The notes below the pieces were generated by a model that saw only the letters and a program-made list of their open reading frames with translations, was not told the DNA's origin and did not search any database. Of a stretch of DNA of 64,000 bases, positions 1-12,687 are shown in pieces. The stretch is from Clavelina lepadiformis (taxonomy: Eukaryota; Chordata; Ascidiacea; Aplousobranchia; Clavelinidae). The stretch lies in assembly GCF_947623445.1 (NCBI RefSeq), contig NC_135241.1:25794501-25858500 (forward strand), read 5' to 3'. A program made the translations under genes and the position numbers. Each line of letters starts with the position of its first letter. Position 1 is the stretch's first letter.

Positions 1-633
1 TAGAAGCAAAATATAAAAAGCACTTCCAAACGAAAGTTGTTCATGAGTTGCTAAGTTTCGTTTTAACAACGTCATAAACTATTTCCTTACCAGGTTGAAT
101 ATGTCATTTTATAACTATAGTGCGGCCGTAATTGTTTGAGCGAAATGTTTTGGCAACTTTATTAAACATCTTGGTAGTAATCTTGCAATAGTTTGTCCTG
201 TGCGGTTTCAAACGTGCAGGCAGTGGACTTGGCATGGTACATGTTGCACTCCGTCACTCAGACATGACATGGTTTGCGGTGTGGTCGCAGAGTTTGCCAC
301 TTCTCACTTATGTCGAGTTGAACGATCTGAGGTTGGCAAGTTATTGAATATTGTGTTATCGATTAGCTTGAAGAAAGAGCTATTTGGTTTAGCCCGAACG
401 GCCTTTGAGAGACTCCGATTTATTGTCTACAGTGCTTAATACAAATCGTCAGACTTCAAACTTCTTTGAATATCCAAATATGCTTATTGGTCCAATACAA
501 TAGATAGATAAATTAGATTGATACTACAACAATATTGTTTCAAATCAAAGTATGTGAGCTTCTGAACATGCTTTCAATCACGGTGTCAAAAGAAAATTAC
601 TGCTCATAACCGGATTCAAAATTGCGATGAATT

Positions 634-2651
634 CACTGGTCAACAAATTTTTTTTTATTTTTTGTTGCATGAGATTTTTTAACTGATTCTACACAATTTT
701 GGGATGCTGATTTCAAATCTGCAATCAGTTTCTTTATGCATGCTCTAGTTTTTATGCAATCGAAAATTAAAATTTTTTCGTTTCTGGCTTATATTTAGTG
801 TGCGCTGTCTGTATGGTACAGTACCAGTGTTTCAGATAGAAGCTTTCAGCTGTTTTAAGTTGTAGCCTACTGCTGTTTAAGGGCGTTTGAAGAAGCTAAG
901 CAGTTTGATTATAGTGAGGTATTGCGGATAGATGCTGTAGGATAGGTTATAAGCTCTATTTTACACTCGTAAATGCAAAAATAAACCTGATTCATTTTGT
1001 TATATCAGTGTTGTGTACACTCCTTTTTCGTCAAAGATGAAGTATAACATCGTTCGTGAAGCCTGCCTACAGAGCTTACTTTGGCATCCATCTTGGCGAT
1101 CAAGATAAGAAATGGTCTCCACATATTGTGTGCCATAGCTGCGAACAAATGCTCAGAGACTGAACAAAAGGAAAGCGGAAGATTCTGCCTTTTTGCATTC
1201 CAATGGTGTGGCGTGAACCCCAAGATCACACGACTGACTGCTACTTTTGCATGGTAAATATGAAAGGTGTTGGCAGGAAGAGCCGACTAATGCTTTCTTA
1301 TCCAAGTATACCATCAGCTATACGACCTGTTCCGCACTCTGATAGATTCCCTTCTCCAGTCTTTAGTGGTTTTACATTTTCTGAAGATGAGGAAACTGAA
1401 TCGGAAAGGGAAGAGGTTATGGAAATGGAGTATAGGCCTGAAAGAACAGATACAGAATCTGAACACTCTTCTGGTGAAACCAGAGTAGCTGTTCAGCAGT
1501 TTAATCAATCAGAACTGAATGACTTAGTACGTGATTTAGATTTGTCCAAGTAAGAAGCTCAGCTCTTAGCCTCCAGACTCAAGGAAAAACAGGTTCTAGA
1601 TTAATCTGTAAAGGTTTCCTTTTTTCGAAAAAGAGAAGAACTCTTTCTTCCCTATTTTTCAGAGGAAAATATGCTGGTATATTGCAACGACATACCTGGT
1701 CTTCTCGAACAACTGGGTATCTCCTCGTATGATCCAGAACAATGGCGATTGTTTTTGGACAGTTCCAAGCGCAGCATCAAGTGTGTCTTTTTACACAATG
1801 AAAATGTTTATGAAGCTGTTCCAGTTGGTCACTCCACTGTCTTAAAGAAACGGCATGATGACATCAGAATTGTTATGGATTTGCTCAGATAACATGAGCA
1901 CAACTGGATCATTTTTGTTAACCTCAAAATGGTTAGTTTTCTCCAAGGTCAGCAAAAAGGATACACTAAATTTTTATGTTATCTATGCATGTGGGACAGC
2001 AGAGCACGTGAAAAACATTGGACACAGAAGGAGCGGCCCTTACGTGAAACATTTCAAGTTGGCATGCCTAATGTAACGCACAACCCAATCGTAAGCAGAG
2101 ACAAAATTGTTTTTCCGCCCCTGCACATCAAACTAGGTCTCATAACACAGTTTGTTAAAGTTATAAATCCTGACAACGAGTCCTTTCCTTTCATCATCTT
2201 CTTTACACTTTCCCTGCTTTATCAAATGATAAAATTAAAGCAGCAAACTCAAAAAACGTACAAACTTTGCCATCATTCTTTTCAATGTCATTTTGCAAAA
2301 AAAAATCGCTTATTACATGTATTTTACCAGCAAAAATGTTTTTTTCAAACATTTTTTCAAACATTTGGTGCCTAATTGTCTGTAAATACAAATGCTAGTG
2401 GTAACACAATAATTTCTGGGAACCTATTTTTGTTTTGAGGTTGGTTATTCGACTATAAGCAAGAACGTCATTTGACAAATCATGTAATTTTCATAAAATT
2501 TGAATTGAGTAAATAAAAAATAAAAAAATCGCAATTTGCGAAAAATCTAGACCTTGCAGAAAAGAACTAAGGTCAGATTCGGATTCAGCGCCCCCAAATT
2601 AGGTAAAAACAAGTGTTGGTAGAAATGCAACAAAAATTTTGTTGACCAGTG
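634..2651 (+). mobile_element. DNA transposon with CACTGGTCAAC termini
   Basis: The element begins with cactggtcaacaaa and ends with the reverse complement of nearly the same sequence. After the first 14 or so bases both ends run into a T-rich stretch and then tgttgcat. The matching segment in the right arm (around 52320-52345) runs straight through without it, which gives an empty site and shows that it inserted into only one copy of the duplication. Flanking duplication is short (apparently TT), so the superfamily is not assigned. About 2.0 kb long. It contains the decayed gene at 1030-2240. Confidence 0.75.
1030..2240 (+). pseudogene. decayed transposon-encoded protein (WREPxDH / CYFCM family)
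   Basis: Several consecutive reading frames together match, from memory, a large family of uncharacterised proteins repeated in invertebrate genomes. Landmarks in order are IVCHSCEQMLRD, MVWREPQDHTTDCYFCM, SAIRPVPHSD, an acidic stretch, LVRDLDLSK, LVYCNDIPGLLEQLGI, YDPEQWRLFLDSSKRS, the H(E)HNW region, GQQKGYTKF, CMWDSRAREKHW and FPPLHIKLGL. These anchors appear in the expected order, but several stops and frame changes separate them and the C-terminal part is missing, so the copy is dead. It lies wholly inside the terminal inverted repeats at 634 and 2651, which indicates that this protein family travels on a DNA transposon. Its biochemical activity is not known to me. Confidence 0.7.
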
Positions 2652-2937
2652 TTATTCTTTCTACGTCAACTTCCAAGCCCACGCAGTGGCAAAAGATAAG
2701 GCTAACTAGAGTAAGATGAGATAACCAGAGCAAATTGGCAAGGTTCATAGCAATGCAAGTGGAACTGATTCTACGTTGAAACGTTGACCGCTACACACTT
2801 TTATAATCATATTAATAGTCTGCTCATGTCGTTCATGTCCAAAGGTCCTATATTTCAGTCCGGGCCATGAAAGTGCTTTTTTAACAAAATATACGTCATA
2901 AAGAGATGGTTTTTTAAAATAATTTGCCATTAACGTT

Positions 2938-5376
2938 TTATATTTCTCCATCATAAAGTCCTTCGATGATTTCATAATTTTTTTCTCCTCTGGTGTTTTC
3001 ATAATTTGTTGCCTAAAACAAGAAATTGAATCATTATTAATCAAACGACTGATGATACTGCTGACGTCATTACTACTTGTCTTATAACCTAACCTTTGAT
3101 TGACGTTTAATATTGTAACCTCAACAATTTTGTAGAATGATGCTATATACCAACAGAATATTATGATGATTTTAGTTTTACGATGATAATGTTATACTCA
3201 AGAACACAATAATGTCATACAAATAAATTCAAAAATACTGTAATTTTGTATTTGTAAAAGTATATAAAATAAATTCAGGTTTTACCAGAATATTTTCTAA
3301 ATTACAACATAGACAAAATTCAAACAGACAAAAAAATAAAAATTTTAGAAACGAACCGTAGTTTGTCGATCACCAACGTTCACTTCCAAGTAGCCATTTT
3401 TGTCTGTTAATATAAACCTGATTTTTAAAACAATGGCGGAGTAAGTATATTTATGAAATATTCTACAAAATCGGCGAAATTTTTGTGATATAAACTAGAA
3501 ATGGTCGTTTTACGTCTTTATTAATAGACATCATATTTTATTACAACAGCGTGAACTAATTTTTCAATGAACTTATAACTTATACTTTGTAGTTGTTGGA
3601 AAACCTTTACGTTTTTTTAACATAATGTTCCGAGATACCTTCCTCAAGCTTCTCTAGGTTTTCATTAGCTGCGTTTGTTTCTTGTGTCTGCAAGTCATGT
3701 ATTCATTTAAATGTATGTGCACACGCTTTATTGTGCACACAATGCACTTTTTGTATGCAATGCAATTCACTTACAATTATGCAATTACATTAATTTGTAA
3801 TGCAATTCACTTTTTTTTGCACACAATGCACTTTATTGTGCACTTTTATGTGCACACGCTTTATAGGCATAAATAGAGTAGCTCATTCTTTAGGTGACTG
3901 TTTTTATCCTGAGGGTAGCATCGGTCGCCGAGGGCTTTCAGCGCGTAGACGAAATTCCGCGCGTCTTCCTGAAGCAGTTGCACACGTTGAATCAACTCCA
4001 AGCGCAAATTGTGAGAAAATTCTGCGCCGTTGATTGCTTCGGAAGCTCGTTCAACCAATTTGTTGCAAGAGATATTGCAGATATTTTTGTCCTTCCCTTG
4101 GATCTTCCATTTCAGGTTTTTATCGGTTTACAAAGGTTTACATCGTCGGATGCTTCGACGCTGCTGCAATAAAAATTAAAAACTTTGAAAATTCGGCGAG
4201 ATCATCACCTGAATTGAAGCGAGGTGGTGTCATCATCAGGTTGAAAGCCATATCCGGTTAATGAGACTTGAAATCTCTGGAGTGGCGGTAGATCCTGACG
4301 CGCTCGCCACTTTGTTACAGATTTTCTTCTGCCAGCTACGTTTTCTACCGCTTTCACAGCCTACTCAAAACCAATGAACGTTGTGCAATGCAGCTTGATT
4401 GTATTCTCATGAGAGATTAAAAACTCATCTCCGTTTGGGGTTAAAGTTACGAACAGACATTTATAATAAGTTGATAAAAAAAACAGCAAAAGCAGATCCG
4501 AGAGATCAACAAAAAGGACAGGTTATCACTCTGAACACTCGAACGTGACTGCTTCCAAAGGCTACCTTTTCTCAGGAAGGCAACTACTCACGCCTGAAGC
4601 AAATGCGGGACACCAATCGAAAAAGGTCACGCAATAATTACGCGTTCCACCAAATCGAAACACTGAGGCGCTAAAAAGAATACAATCAAATAAGACAGTG
4701 GACAAAATAAACCAGGGTGATAACTAACAGAATAAAAGCTAACTGATAATTAACTAACAAAATAAAAGCGTGGGAAAACACACAAAAAACAAATAAACAA
4801 CGGTGCGAAATATTATTTTGCCACACTTATGTAAAACTTACTTGTTGAATTCATAATTCATAAAAATGTGTATATGTGTAATCTCACTTGAGAATGAAAG
4901 TTTGATTTGTTGTTTTCGTGTGGAACAAAAGACAAACTGTGTGTCTTTTTGCTGTGATTTAGCTAATTCGATTTCAATGCACTTTGGACGATACATTTTA
5001 TCAAGTAGAAATTACATTTGAAAACCTCATATTTCACGTAAATTTAATGAGTAAAATGATCCCGACAAAATTAAAATGCAGTTTAAAGCAGCAGTTCAAA
5101 TGGATGGAAACTCTGATAGAACGTATACATGGGTGAGCTCTATCCTTGATATTTTACAATAATTGACTGGTATGGTTTCTACTACATCTGCTTGTTATGA
5201 TAAAGCACTTGCGAATATCAATCTCTTTTAAAACAATTATACCTTGTACATTTAACTGAAGTGAAGCATAAAGCAAAACAAATGAGATACTGACAGTTGA
5301 ACCATCCTCACTGGCAAGTAACTCTCGTATGATAAGAGTGGTTGTGAACTGGTCTGAAGCAAAGACACCAACTTTG
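2938..5376 (-). pseudogene. partial receptor copy L (exons 3, 14, 15, 16 only)
   Basis: This is a minus-strand relic of a receptor like gene R. The recognisable exons are 5243-5376 (end of the first Ig-like domain, with FASDQFTTTL and LLASEDGSTV), 3639-3687 (TQETNAANENLEKLEE), 3357-3403 (DKNGYLEVNVGDRQTT) and 2938-3012 (C-terminal NYENTRGEKNYEII, then EGLYDGEI and a stop). The three tail exons have exactly the lengths seen in gene R (49, 47 and 75 nt). Exons 4-13, which encode CCP, Ig, membrane and first tail parts, are absent and are replaced by about 1.1 kb of unrelated sequence. The tyrosine of the YENL motif in gene R is Asn here, and the splice acceptor of the 5243-5376 exon is degenerate. 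No signal exon is visible. I read it as a non-functional duplicate. Confidence 0.75.
3870..4190 (-). mobile_element. LTR retroelement gag-like fossil
   Basis: On the minus strand a short open stretch resembles the gag region of Gypsy-type LTR retroelements (an FVYALKALGDRCYP-like segment after a charged helix). It is an old, broken fragment with no other parts recognised. It sits within the 3717-4840 stretch that is unique to the left arm, just beside a patch of repeated gtgcacacgctttat and gcaatgcaattcac motifs (3717-3870). The family assignment is tentative. Confidence 0.35.
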
Positions 5377-5850
5377 CAAAAACAGAACCACTTGCTAAAG
5401 GTTTTAAAATAATCAACCAACTCAGTTTCCGGTTATCAGACGAATCAACAACCAAAAAGTTAAAAGTCCTTTTCCAAAGACAACAACATTGCCCATGTAA
5501 TGTACAACCGGAACCTAATATCTATTGCAAAGGTTTGCAACCCGTGATGTGTCGAAATATTGGAAGGAGTTTGTAAAAAAATTGCAAAAACTTGTTTGAA
5601 AATTTCTATTTTCCTGCTTCATTTTTGCTTTCTATTGACTTTATATAAAGCTAGACACGGTTATAATTATTCTAATTATTAAATTATAATTAATTGACGT
5701 CAACGGGGCATAATCCCGGCATGAAACCAAACTAAAAATACATAAAATGGGTTTTACGCTGTAGAAGTAGAGAAATTTACTGAAATATTTTGAGACAAAA
5801 CTTTGTCACTGTATGAAATGATATGCGTATATTTTACGTTTACCAATTAC

Positions 5851-7990
5851 TTTTAAATACGGATTTAGAAATGAATTTAACACCGGTTAATAGAATCAAA
5901 CTGGGGGAGGAATGTAATGATTTACAAATACTATGCCTATCATATGCGGAGTCATTATTTATTGCGACTGCAATTATGTTGCTGTTGCTCATATGCATTA
6001 CGTATCTTGTCACGTTATTACGTTTTCATTTGATTTCCGTCAATTACCATTGCTCTACAAGCGCAGTCAACACTTGCCTTGGGACATGAAAAAGCTTTCT
6101 TTGACGCTTTCGACTGCGATTTCGTTTTTTTAACTAGTTTACTGCTTTTGAGCAGCCTATTATGTTCATTCAGCAATGTATTGCATTGTTATCTAGCACG
6201 GTTATCTTATTTTCTTGTCCCTAATTGTTGGCTTACCAAGCTTTAAAGACATCACGAGTTCTAGCTTGTTGTTTACAGTTACAACTATTTTGTACAATGC
6301 AGTAGTTGACTGAAATTCTGAATTTATGAACGTCTTTTCGTTTTTTCTTCGATTAATTATGTATGCTCTGTATCTGGTTTCAGTGAATCTGCATTTAGCA
6401 GGACATGCGTATTTATGGCGTCATAATGGTAACCTGTGTGTTTTTATATGATTTGTTTTTTTTCATTTTTATAGTTAAATGTGAAGAAGCAAGCCTCAGA
6501 TGCGAAAGTTAGTGTCGATACATTAAAGTAAACCTTTGCGGTGCTATCCAGTTGTCATACTGAATATGAAAGCATCGAGGTCAGTACGGTTTTGTAGTGA
6601 TAACATACTTTGATATACTTTGATAGAGAAATAGCAATAACACTAATTTTGATAGAAACAAACGAGACACACCAATACTATCTCGTTCGGATTGAATAAA
6701 GACTTCGGATTGAATAAAAGTGACTTACTCACACCCTGGCAAAGAAGACCCAACTATAAAAAAATGAAGTTTCAAGATCGCTTGCTCCAACATCAAACCG
6801 GGCATCAGATATGTTCATCTCTTCCTGGTACTTACAATGCATCATTGTTAATGTATGCATATTCAGACAAACTGATCAAACCATCTGGCTGGACATGAGT
6901 GATGTCACATTTTCCCATCCGATTTGTGGGAATTATTGTCGATAACTACTAATATGTTTGCGATCATCTGTGTCAACACAATTTTTTCGTTCCCCACATT
7001 GACGACGAAAAATAAAATAAATGAATGAATGATATAACTGTAACACGTTACAAGAACGAAACAACTAAAAGCAGTATAACCGGGTCGGAGAATTCAACCA
7101 AGTGCGTACACTAATAGTGTTTAAACTACAGTAATTACTCATGTCGCACTGATAATAATCAGCTCAGCGCAACCAAAAATATCTGCAAGGAATGATTGCT
7201 TGTTGCTGGGCTTTGGCATTCATTCTTATGTTATTCGTATCGTCATATAGGCCTACTACCTTGACGGTAATTGTGCTATTCCCGTTGAATATTAAGTCTG
7301 ATTCCTACATTGTTGTGTTGCTACTCTCCTTGTCTGGTGTTTACCACCAAAAGTGCTGCAATAACATATTCACTTAAGGAAAGGGGAAGACAAACACTTG
7401 AAGACTTTATTAATGGGCTTATGGGGTCAAGTTAATATTTACTCTATAAGTTGTGGGAAGAAATCACCTGCCCGACTTTAATATTTTATGATCGTTTGGA
7501 GCCAGCTGTCCTTAACTCTACCAGCCAAAGTGTACGTGATGTAGCGGCAAGAAAAACAGTAGCAATGAATTTAGAACTTTGATAATAATATTTTGATGCT
7601 TTAATTCAATAATAATGCAATGCAACAATGCAATATTGTAGTACTATATAAGCCATCAGTTCAAAATTACGCAAAAGCAGAAGGATGCATCATATCAGCA
7701 AATTATAAGATTCTTCACTCAAATCATATTTACTGTATACAATATATAGCGCTCAAAATATCTTATAACTGGTGCAAGCTTTTACTGTCTTATCTATGGT
7801 AAAAGATTAGAAATTGAAGATTTACGTGATTTGTGTTCGAATAATACTTCACATTTTACTGACAGAGTATAACTTGGACAGTATTTTATAACCTATATTT
7901 TTTTCCTTTCGTTTATTTTTTCATTCTTTTAAACTGCATTCTTTTCACGTGCAACGATTTTCCAGTTAATGTAGTTAATGTTTGATCCTT
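5851..7990. other. no gene recognised
   Basis: AT-rich sequence with only short, unconvincing open frames. I see no domain, no repeat shared with the rest of the window and no RNA gene. Confidence 0.5.
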
Positions 7991-8011
7991 TTTACAAATA
8001 TTTTTTTGCAG

Positions 8012-8060
8012 AATTTAGTCTAGACACAACAACTTATCCTAACTTATCCCATGCTGGCCA
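8012..8060 (+). pseudogene. relic CCP-domain exon
   Basis: After a T-rich tract and a gcag acceptor, the sequence gaatttagtctagacacaac and what follows closely parallels the start of the CCP exon of gene F at 10727 (gaatgcagtttaaacacaac), including the downstream CTTAYCC. The similarity fades after about 50 bases and no open domain follows. It looks like a decayed duplicate of that exon. The stretch 8060-8877 shows nothing else that I can identify. Confidence 0.4.
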
Positions 8061-8877
8061 TAGTGTAAAGCATGCTTCATGGGAACTTCACCTTCGAGTT
8101 TTTTAAGACTGTATTTGCTCCGCCTCCACGTTTCACATTTATCTGTGAAAAACAGCGTCCACATGATTCACGTTTTACCTAACACACTGCAAAATGCAGA
8201 TATTGCAATTGAACGTGGGAAAAAATGATGATCCAGTTTCCGTTTCTAGCGAAGCTATAATAAAGTCAACAGTACTTATAATGAAGACCATTTTTCTAAA
8301 TAATTTTGCTTTATCGAGCGCTTTTTAAATGTCATTTTTGAAAAAAGCAATTGGTTTAGAGATTTTATCAAGCAAGATTTGGCAACTTTTGAGTTACGTA
8401 TTACTTTATTTTTTTTCTAGGTAATCTCTGTTATAAGTTTGTTTAAGCTTACATAAAATTCAATGTTATAATACACATCAGTGCCCAACACCATTTATTG
8501 TAGTGAAAATTGTTTTCGGCCCAAACGATTTTTTTGCAGTAAGATCCACTTCACCTTAATATTGGCCATAATTATTATTGCAATTGAAGGTATCACTAAG
8601 ATTGGCGTGTTGCTTTTAGTTTGAAATACGCAACCATTCAATTTGCTAGGATAAGCTTTAAACTAGTAAGTTACAAAAGTCTAAAACAGTTGCATGATGA
8701 TGACGTAATAAGTAATTCAGAAAAGGAATAAAGACAGGTGTGTTATGTTATACCATCGTGGCGTAAAATATTTACAATCCTCTGAAATATATTTTAAGTC
8801 CTTCATTTTGTATTTAACAGGTGTTCTACGTCTAGGAAACTAACTTTGTAAATATATTCATACCTATTACATGTGTT

Positions 8878-10916
8878 ATGCAAGTCAATGTTATTTCTTT
8901 GTTCTTGCTTGGTACGTATTTTATTTATATTTGTATAACTTTAGTGAGTTTTCAAGATTGTTATGTATTTGTAATACAAGCAATAGAAGAATGTGGCAGT
9001 AGAAACTGCTTCAATAGGACCATGACAATTATGTCTAGCCACTTTTTTAGTTGTTATAAATTCTTTGATATAGTAGTGAATGTTTGGCTTTATTTAATTA
9101 TAATCGAAACAAATTTCAGTTCTGTCATGGAACATTCATTTCTGCAACGCTCAAACTTTTTCATCACTTGCACCATCTAATGCAATGCAAGCAATTGGGT
9201 CTGATGTTGACATCACTACAACCGTGACCACATCACCTCCTTTCGGAGCAATATGGAGAATTGATGGTGTAAACAAGAATTAATGATAAATATCTTTAGT
9301 TTGCCGTAGCATTTCAAGTTCATTTCAGTTTTGTTTTTAATGTTTGTTTAAGATTGTTGTTGGAACTGCATCTGTTAACTGTGCTGGAACTGCTACTGCT
9401 GGAGCTGTTAAGACAGGAACTATTTATGAAAGTAGAGTTGATATAAGGTCTGTATGTATATTGCCTTTGCCCTTTAGCATAGTTCATTGTTTCCCAACTT
9501 ATTTGAACTCCAGACGCACTAATCTACCCAAAGCAATGAAATGACACACATTCAAGCCCTAGCTCTAGCTATTCGAAACTTGTTTACCTGACATCCAGTC
9601 ATTGCCGGTCTCTTTATTAAGTGTGTCGAGGTGGTTATAACTTCATATACACCTACGTAACAAAACAATGCCAGTGCTTTCAAGACTGAATTGCGCAGGA
9701 TGTGTAGATCAACATCTAGTACAAAAATTATTTTGTGACAGTTTTGTTTAGCGATAGTGGAGGTAAGTGGATGCGAGTTTAAGACGCGATTGTAATTTAA
9801 AAACCACGCACTTGTGCGTTGAGACACATCGTTTGAGAACCTCTTTCGTGGGTCATTTTGTATGGTGGGCAGTCGCATATTAGGAACATCTAAGGGGATG
9901 TTCTACCAAAATTTGATAACTTGGGATGCTTCATATTTTAAAATTTTTGCTGCTTCACCCGTAAGATCGGGTGTTGTTGGGTCTTATGAATGTGTTGTCT
10001 TCTTTATGGCGTCTTAAGGCATTGCACGTAATTCATATCACAAGTTATTACTTTTTTAAGATTTTGTAAATGTGTCACCAAGAATAGAATGGTTGTTGTA
10101 TTATGCTGCTCCATGTGCTAACGAAATCGGAAAATAAAAATCAAAAACAACGTTTTTGGAGTTTGTACTAAATGCAAATATCTATATAGTGCCGGATCCT
10201 TTGCTTCAAACCAATACACCACTGTTCTTACCATACAAGGATTGCTTGCCAGTGAAGATGGTGTAACTGTTGATGTTGGAACTCCTGGTATTTACGACAC
10301 TTCACTCAACTTAAATGTACAAGGTAAGATTTCATTTGCAGCAAAAGAGTAAATAGTCTTCACTTAGACGCAATACCAATATATGTCCCTAATTATTATA
10401 TCACTGGTTGCAATTTAATACCACATGTATTGGGAGATGCCCTGCACTATACACATCACAATGCAACATAATTTGCATGCAATGTTTTCAGAAATTTTTG
10501 ATCCCACCTTGTAGTAACATTATCTGAAAACGAATTGCAAATGTAAGAATTTCGACATTAATTGATCTCGAACCTTATCACCAAACCTATTCTTTAGTTA
10601 TTTTTTTTATCTATTCAGAAAGCAGTTCAATATTGGGTACCAATATTTCTTTCATTAATAATATTTTATTTAATAGTATTTGGTATTTATCTTGGATATT
10701 TCAACATGCAATCTCTATTATTGCAGAATGCAGTTTAAACACAACAGCTTACCCCAGTCTCAACTTCACATGCGATGATTCTCCATGCGAGTTCAACTCT
10801 GCTGGAACACTCTCGTGTGCTGAAGGTTACACGACAAATGATGTAAGCACAACCTCAACCACTTGCCAGGCTAATGCAACATTGACCAATTTAGATGTCC
10901 TCATGTGCATCAATCT
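8878..10916 (+). CDS. receptor gene F: signal peptide + Ig-like + CCP, N-terminal part only
   Basis: Inferred exons are 8878-8911 (signal peptide start MQVNVISLFLL), 9120-9268, 9353-9447, 10190-10323 and 10727-about 10916. Phases join consistently (1, 0, 2, 1). Exons 2-4 form an Ig-like first domain related to that of gene R; exon 10190-10323 has the same 134-nt length as its R counterpart, and shared landmarks are AIGSDV, TTTVT, FAS.Q.TT.LTI and LLASEDG. The last exon encodes a CCP-like module with many cysteines (ECSLNTTAYPSLNFTC ... GTLSCAEGY ... TTCQANATL). No membrane span or tail exon follows before the opposite-strand gene A begins at 12.7 kb. The product could be secreted, or the gene may be truncated or dead. 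The 3' limit is uncertain. Confidence 0.6.
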
Positions 10917-10997
10917 GTGTTCGTCGTGCAAATTAAGTAACTGAATGGAAGTGCCAAGCTGAATATTTCTTTGGCTCTAGTGATAAAATGGCTTTAA

Positions 10998-11048
10998 GCG
11001 GTGTTAGTGTTAGTGTTAGTGTTAGCGGTGTTAGTGTTAGTGTTAGCA
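10998..11048 (+). repeat. GTTAGT hexamer tandem repeat
   Basis: Short microsatellite-like array of gttagt units with occasional gttagc and gcggtgttagt variants, just downstream of the last F exon. Confidence 0.8.
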
Positions 11049-12560
11049 ATAAACTTATTAGTTTTAGTTTTTGCGTTGCCATAAAGTTATGAATATGATT
11101 ATTTAGTTAAAATTTACAGCGCATGGGTGAAGGTTGTGAAAATGGTTTATGTGTGAGTGAAATAGATTTAATGTTTAATTTAATGTTAGTAACTGATGGA
11201 ATTTGTTTTTCAAGAATGTGATCTGTATTAATACAAAGTAATGTATTTAACAACAACCACTTGGCAAGTTCAATGTAACATAGTAAAGTTTCTTGTTGTT
11301 GTGTTTTTGCAGCTGACAGCAAATATTTTAGTATTTTCAATTATAATGTTTTCCTTTTATTTTCTGGTCACCTGCTTGGAATCAAATGCAACACAACAAT
11401 TTTACATTTGCCATTTAATTTTGCATCAAAATACATCTTTAAGCGATCAACATCAGCAAACGTGTATTAGTTATACAGTATAATCTTATTTGATATTGGT
11501 GGTGATTTCATGTAAGTTGTAATAGCACTATCTCCAGTTTGGTCAAACAAATTATGGTAACATTTATTTTGTGGCGTGAAAGACCACAAAAATACTCCAC
11601 AGCCCAAAATTATTTAAATTCTTTGAAAAACTTGGACATTTTCCTTTAATGTTATTTTACTTTTGCGAGAGCCTGCATGTTATGTTTCAAACAATGTCAT
11701 GTTGGTTTGTGCACATTACACTCGACGCGTTACCGAGAAGGTCATTTGTGGTTCCGTGAACTACTGAACATTGAAGTATAAATGTAGTTGACGTTCATTC
11801 TGTTTGCTATCTGGGAAGAACAAACAACTTTTTGTAGGAATCAGCTTGAATCGAATTATTTTTCAGTTTTAATGTGCCGCTACCGTACACAATGCCATTA
11901 AAATCTTGAAGTTTTGTATTCTTTGAAACAAACACAACTTTTCGAACTTTGTTGTTTTAGCTTGATACGGAAATGCGAATTTTCGTGTTCCTGCAGTAAA
12001 CAGAATTTTAATGAGAAAACCAGTTGTGGGCAACAGACTAGTTAAGTTCATCAATAAATCATAATTTATTTAGCTGTACGTAATTAGAGTTCTAATATTT
12101 AAATTTGTTGTTGTTTTTCAAGCCTTGTTCTGAAAATGTTTATATTTTTCGACAGCAGAGAAATAACCCATAACTTAGCTAAGTAAATTATTTAAAGTGA
12201 CTTGCTCCTGGTTCGTTTATTGATTTAAACTGCCTTAATAAGTTGACAAAATAGTGGAACTTAATGTTCACAATGTTCGAGGTAGCTCATTGCAATTTGG
12301 TCGAGAAAAATCTTAGAAAAGCAACTTGACTGGATTTTTGCAATGCTACATAAAGACAAACAATTAAACTTTTTTATATGTGATTAAAACAGAAAGCAGA
12401 AAAGTCAACCGCAGTAAATCATAAACTAAAGCTATAATTGAAATGAATGATAATGAACAAACAAATAGTAACATTTGATTTTAATCATCATGGCAAAGTT
12501 CTTTTAGAACTGATCATACACAGCAAACCTGAAAAATATACGGTTAAATAGATATAAACT
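11049..12560. other. no gene recognised between convergent genes F and A
   Basis: AT-rich, without credible coding sequence. The stretch 12560-12687 is likely 3' UTR of gene A. It is similar to the sequence after the stop codon of the L copy (2820-2937), so the 3' UTR is conserved between paralogues. Confidence 0.45.
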
Positions 12561-12687
12561 GTGTGGATGTAGTTCATGTCCAAATACGTTATATCGGTTC
12601 TAACAATAAAAGTTTTCTTTTTTTTCGAACAACGTTTGTGTCATGTCATAAAGACAGGAAATCTTAAAATATTTTGCCATAGAAGTT

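Larger units (their letters stand above)
1..5850. repeat. left arm of inverted segmental duplication
   Basis: This segment is a diverged reverse-complement copy of about 47160-52930. The match can be followed at the outer end (position 20-60 against 52890-52930), through receptor tail exons (2938-3687 against 51280-52028), and at the inner end (4845-5850 against 47160-48020). It is interrupted by a DNA transposon (634-2651) and by 3717-4840, which replaces most of the receptor exons. The arm begins before the window, so its outer limit is unknown. If the 42.3-58 kb interval is really inverted, the two copies were originally direct repeats. Confidence 0.85.

Noticed and set aside
2745-3044. 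Minus-strand 99-aa open frame and its relatives at 12600-12806
   Set aside because: These are off-frame readings of the last receptor exon and its 3' UTR. The coding frame is the one ending in EGLYDGEI or GPYGNEI.
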